From Takifugu bimaculatus (lineage: Eukaryota > Chordata > Actinopteri > Tetraodontiformes > Tetraodontidae), in NCBI GenBank assembly GCA_004026145.2, contig CP034984.1, positions 13,806,088-13,870,087 of the forward strand: 64,000 bases of DNA, read 5' to 3'. Both the position numbers and the translations under genes were made by a program. Of this stretch, positions 63,721 through 64,000 are shown in pieces. The notes beneath the pieces are model-generated. The model had not been told where the DNA came from. It did not search any database and saw only the letters and a program-made list of their open reading frames with translations. Within the stretch, counting starts at the first letter, position 1; every line of letters begins with the position of its first letter.

Positions 63721-64000
63721 ATTAAAAAGACGACTTCAACCCTCCAGCGCGGAGCAGTAAGACGATCGGAATGATCCCAAACATGAGGCATTACCCCCGG
63801 GAACCCTCAGATACAAGCATCCGCCATGTTACAGCCCGGGGGTGGGGGGTAATGCTGTGAAAGATTAAGTCTGACAGAACTAGCTATTCTAGCTCAAGCA
63901 TCATTAACATCTGCCATAACTAGTTGTCTTCCCTGCTTTAATAATTGCCCTGCAAAATAACAGAAAATATAGCCACATTAAGCTCATCTCTGCCACTGCT
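63721..64000. other. Window edge, brf1 intron
   Basis: No feature seen. The brf1 exons after 59933 must lie further right. Confidence 0.4.

Overview
This is vertebrate, specifically teleost fish, nuclear DNA. The coding exons have GT-AG introns and long CA/GT microsatellites. The proteins align over their whole length with vertebrate families known from human 14q32. Eight protein-coding genes in 64 kb points to a compact percomorph genome (pufferfish-like density is an inference; the species cannot be read from the sequence).

Layout, left to right: ckb (brain-type creatine kinase, minus, 309-2266 coding); trmt61a (catalytic subunit of the tRNA m1A58 methyltransferase, plus, 4302-9431); an 11 kb gene-poor spacer with TG-rich arrays and an inverted-repeat element; bag5 (minus, 20734-22250); a bag5/coa8 divergent spacer with a candidate solo LTR; coa8/apopt1 (plus, 25894-27445); klc1 (kinesin light chain 1, plus, coding 32655-43681, with a 1.3 kb minisatellite in intron 1 and a hAT-type MITE in intron 13); zfyve21 (plus, 45813-49583); and the first five coding exons of brf1 (plus, 53405-59933, running off the window). 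btbd6 (minus, 60901-63071) lies inside the next brf1 intron.

The block ckb-trmt61a-bag5-coa8-klc1-zfyve21 matches the human order except that XRCC3 is absent between klc1 and zfyve21. After zfyve21 the window jumps to brf1/btbd6, which in human lie further along 14q32, so 50.6-53.4 kb is a rearrangement junction. The genes are unrelated housekeeping, neuronal, tRNA and mitochondrial genes. I see no operon-like functional system and no convincing new biological system.

The points most worth following up are: apparent single-base frame breaks in conserved exons of ckb and trmt61a (probably assembly indels); two exons (zfyve21 exon 7, brf1 exon 3) whose polypyrimidine tract is replaced by a long GT repeat; complementary CA and GT tracts in a klc1 intron beside a possible alternative last exon; a 664-bp hAT MITE with a perfect 8-bp target duplication; and a candidate 251-bp solo LTR. 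Most long open frames in the repeats are artefacts of repeat units that are multiples of three or of stop-free tracts.
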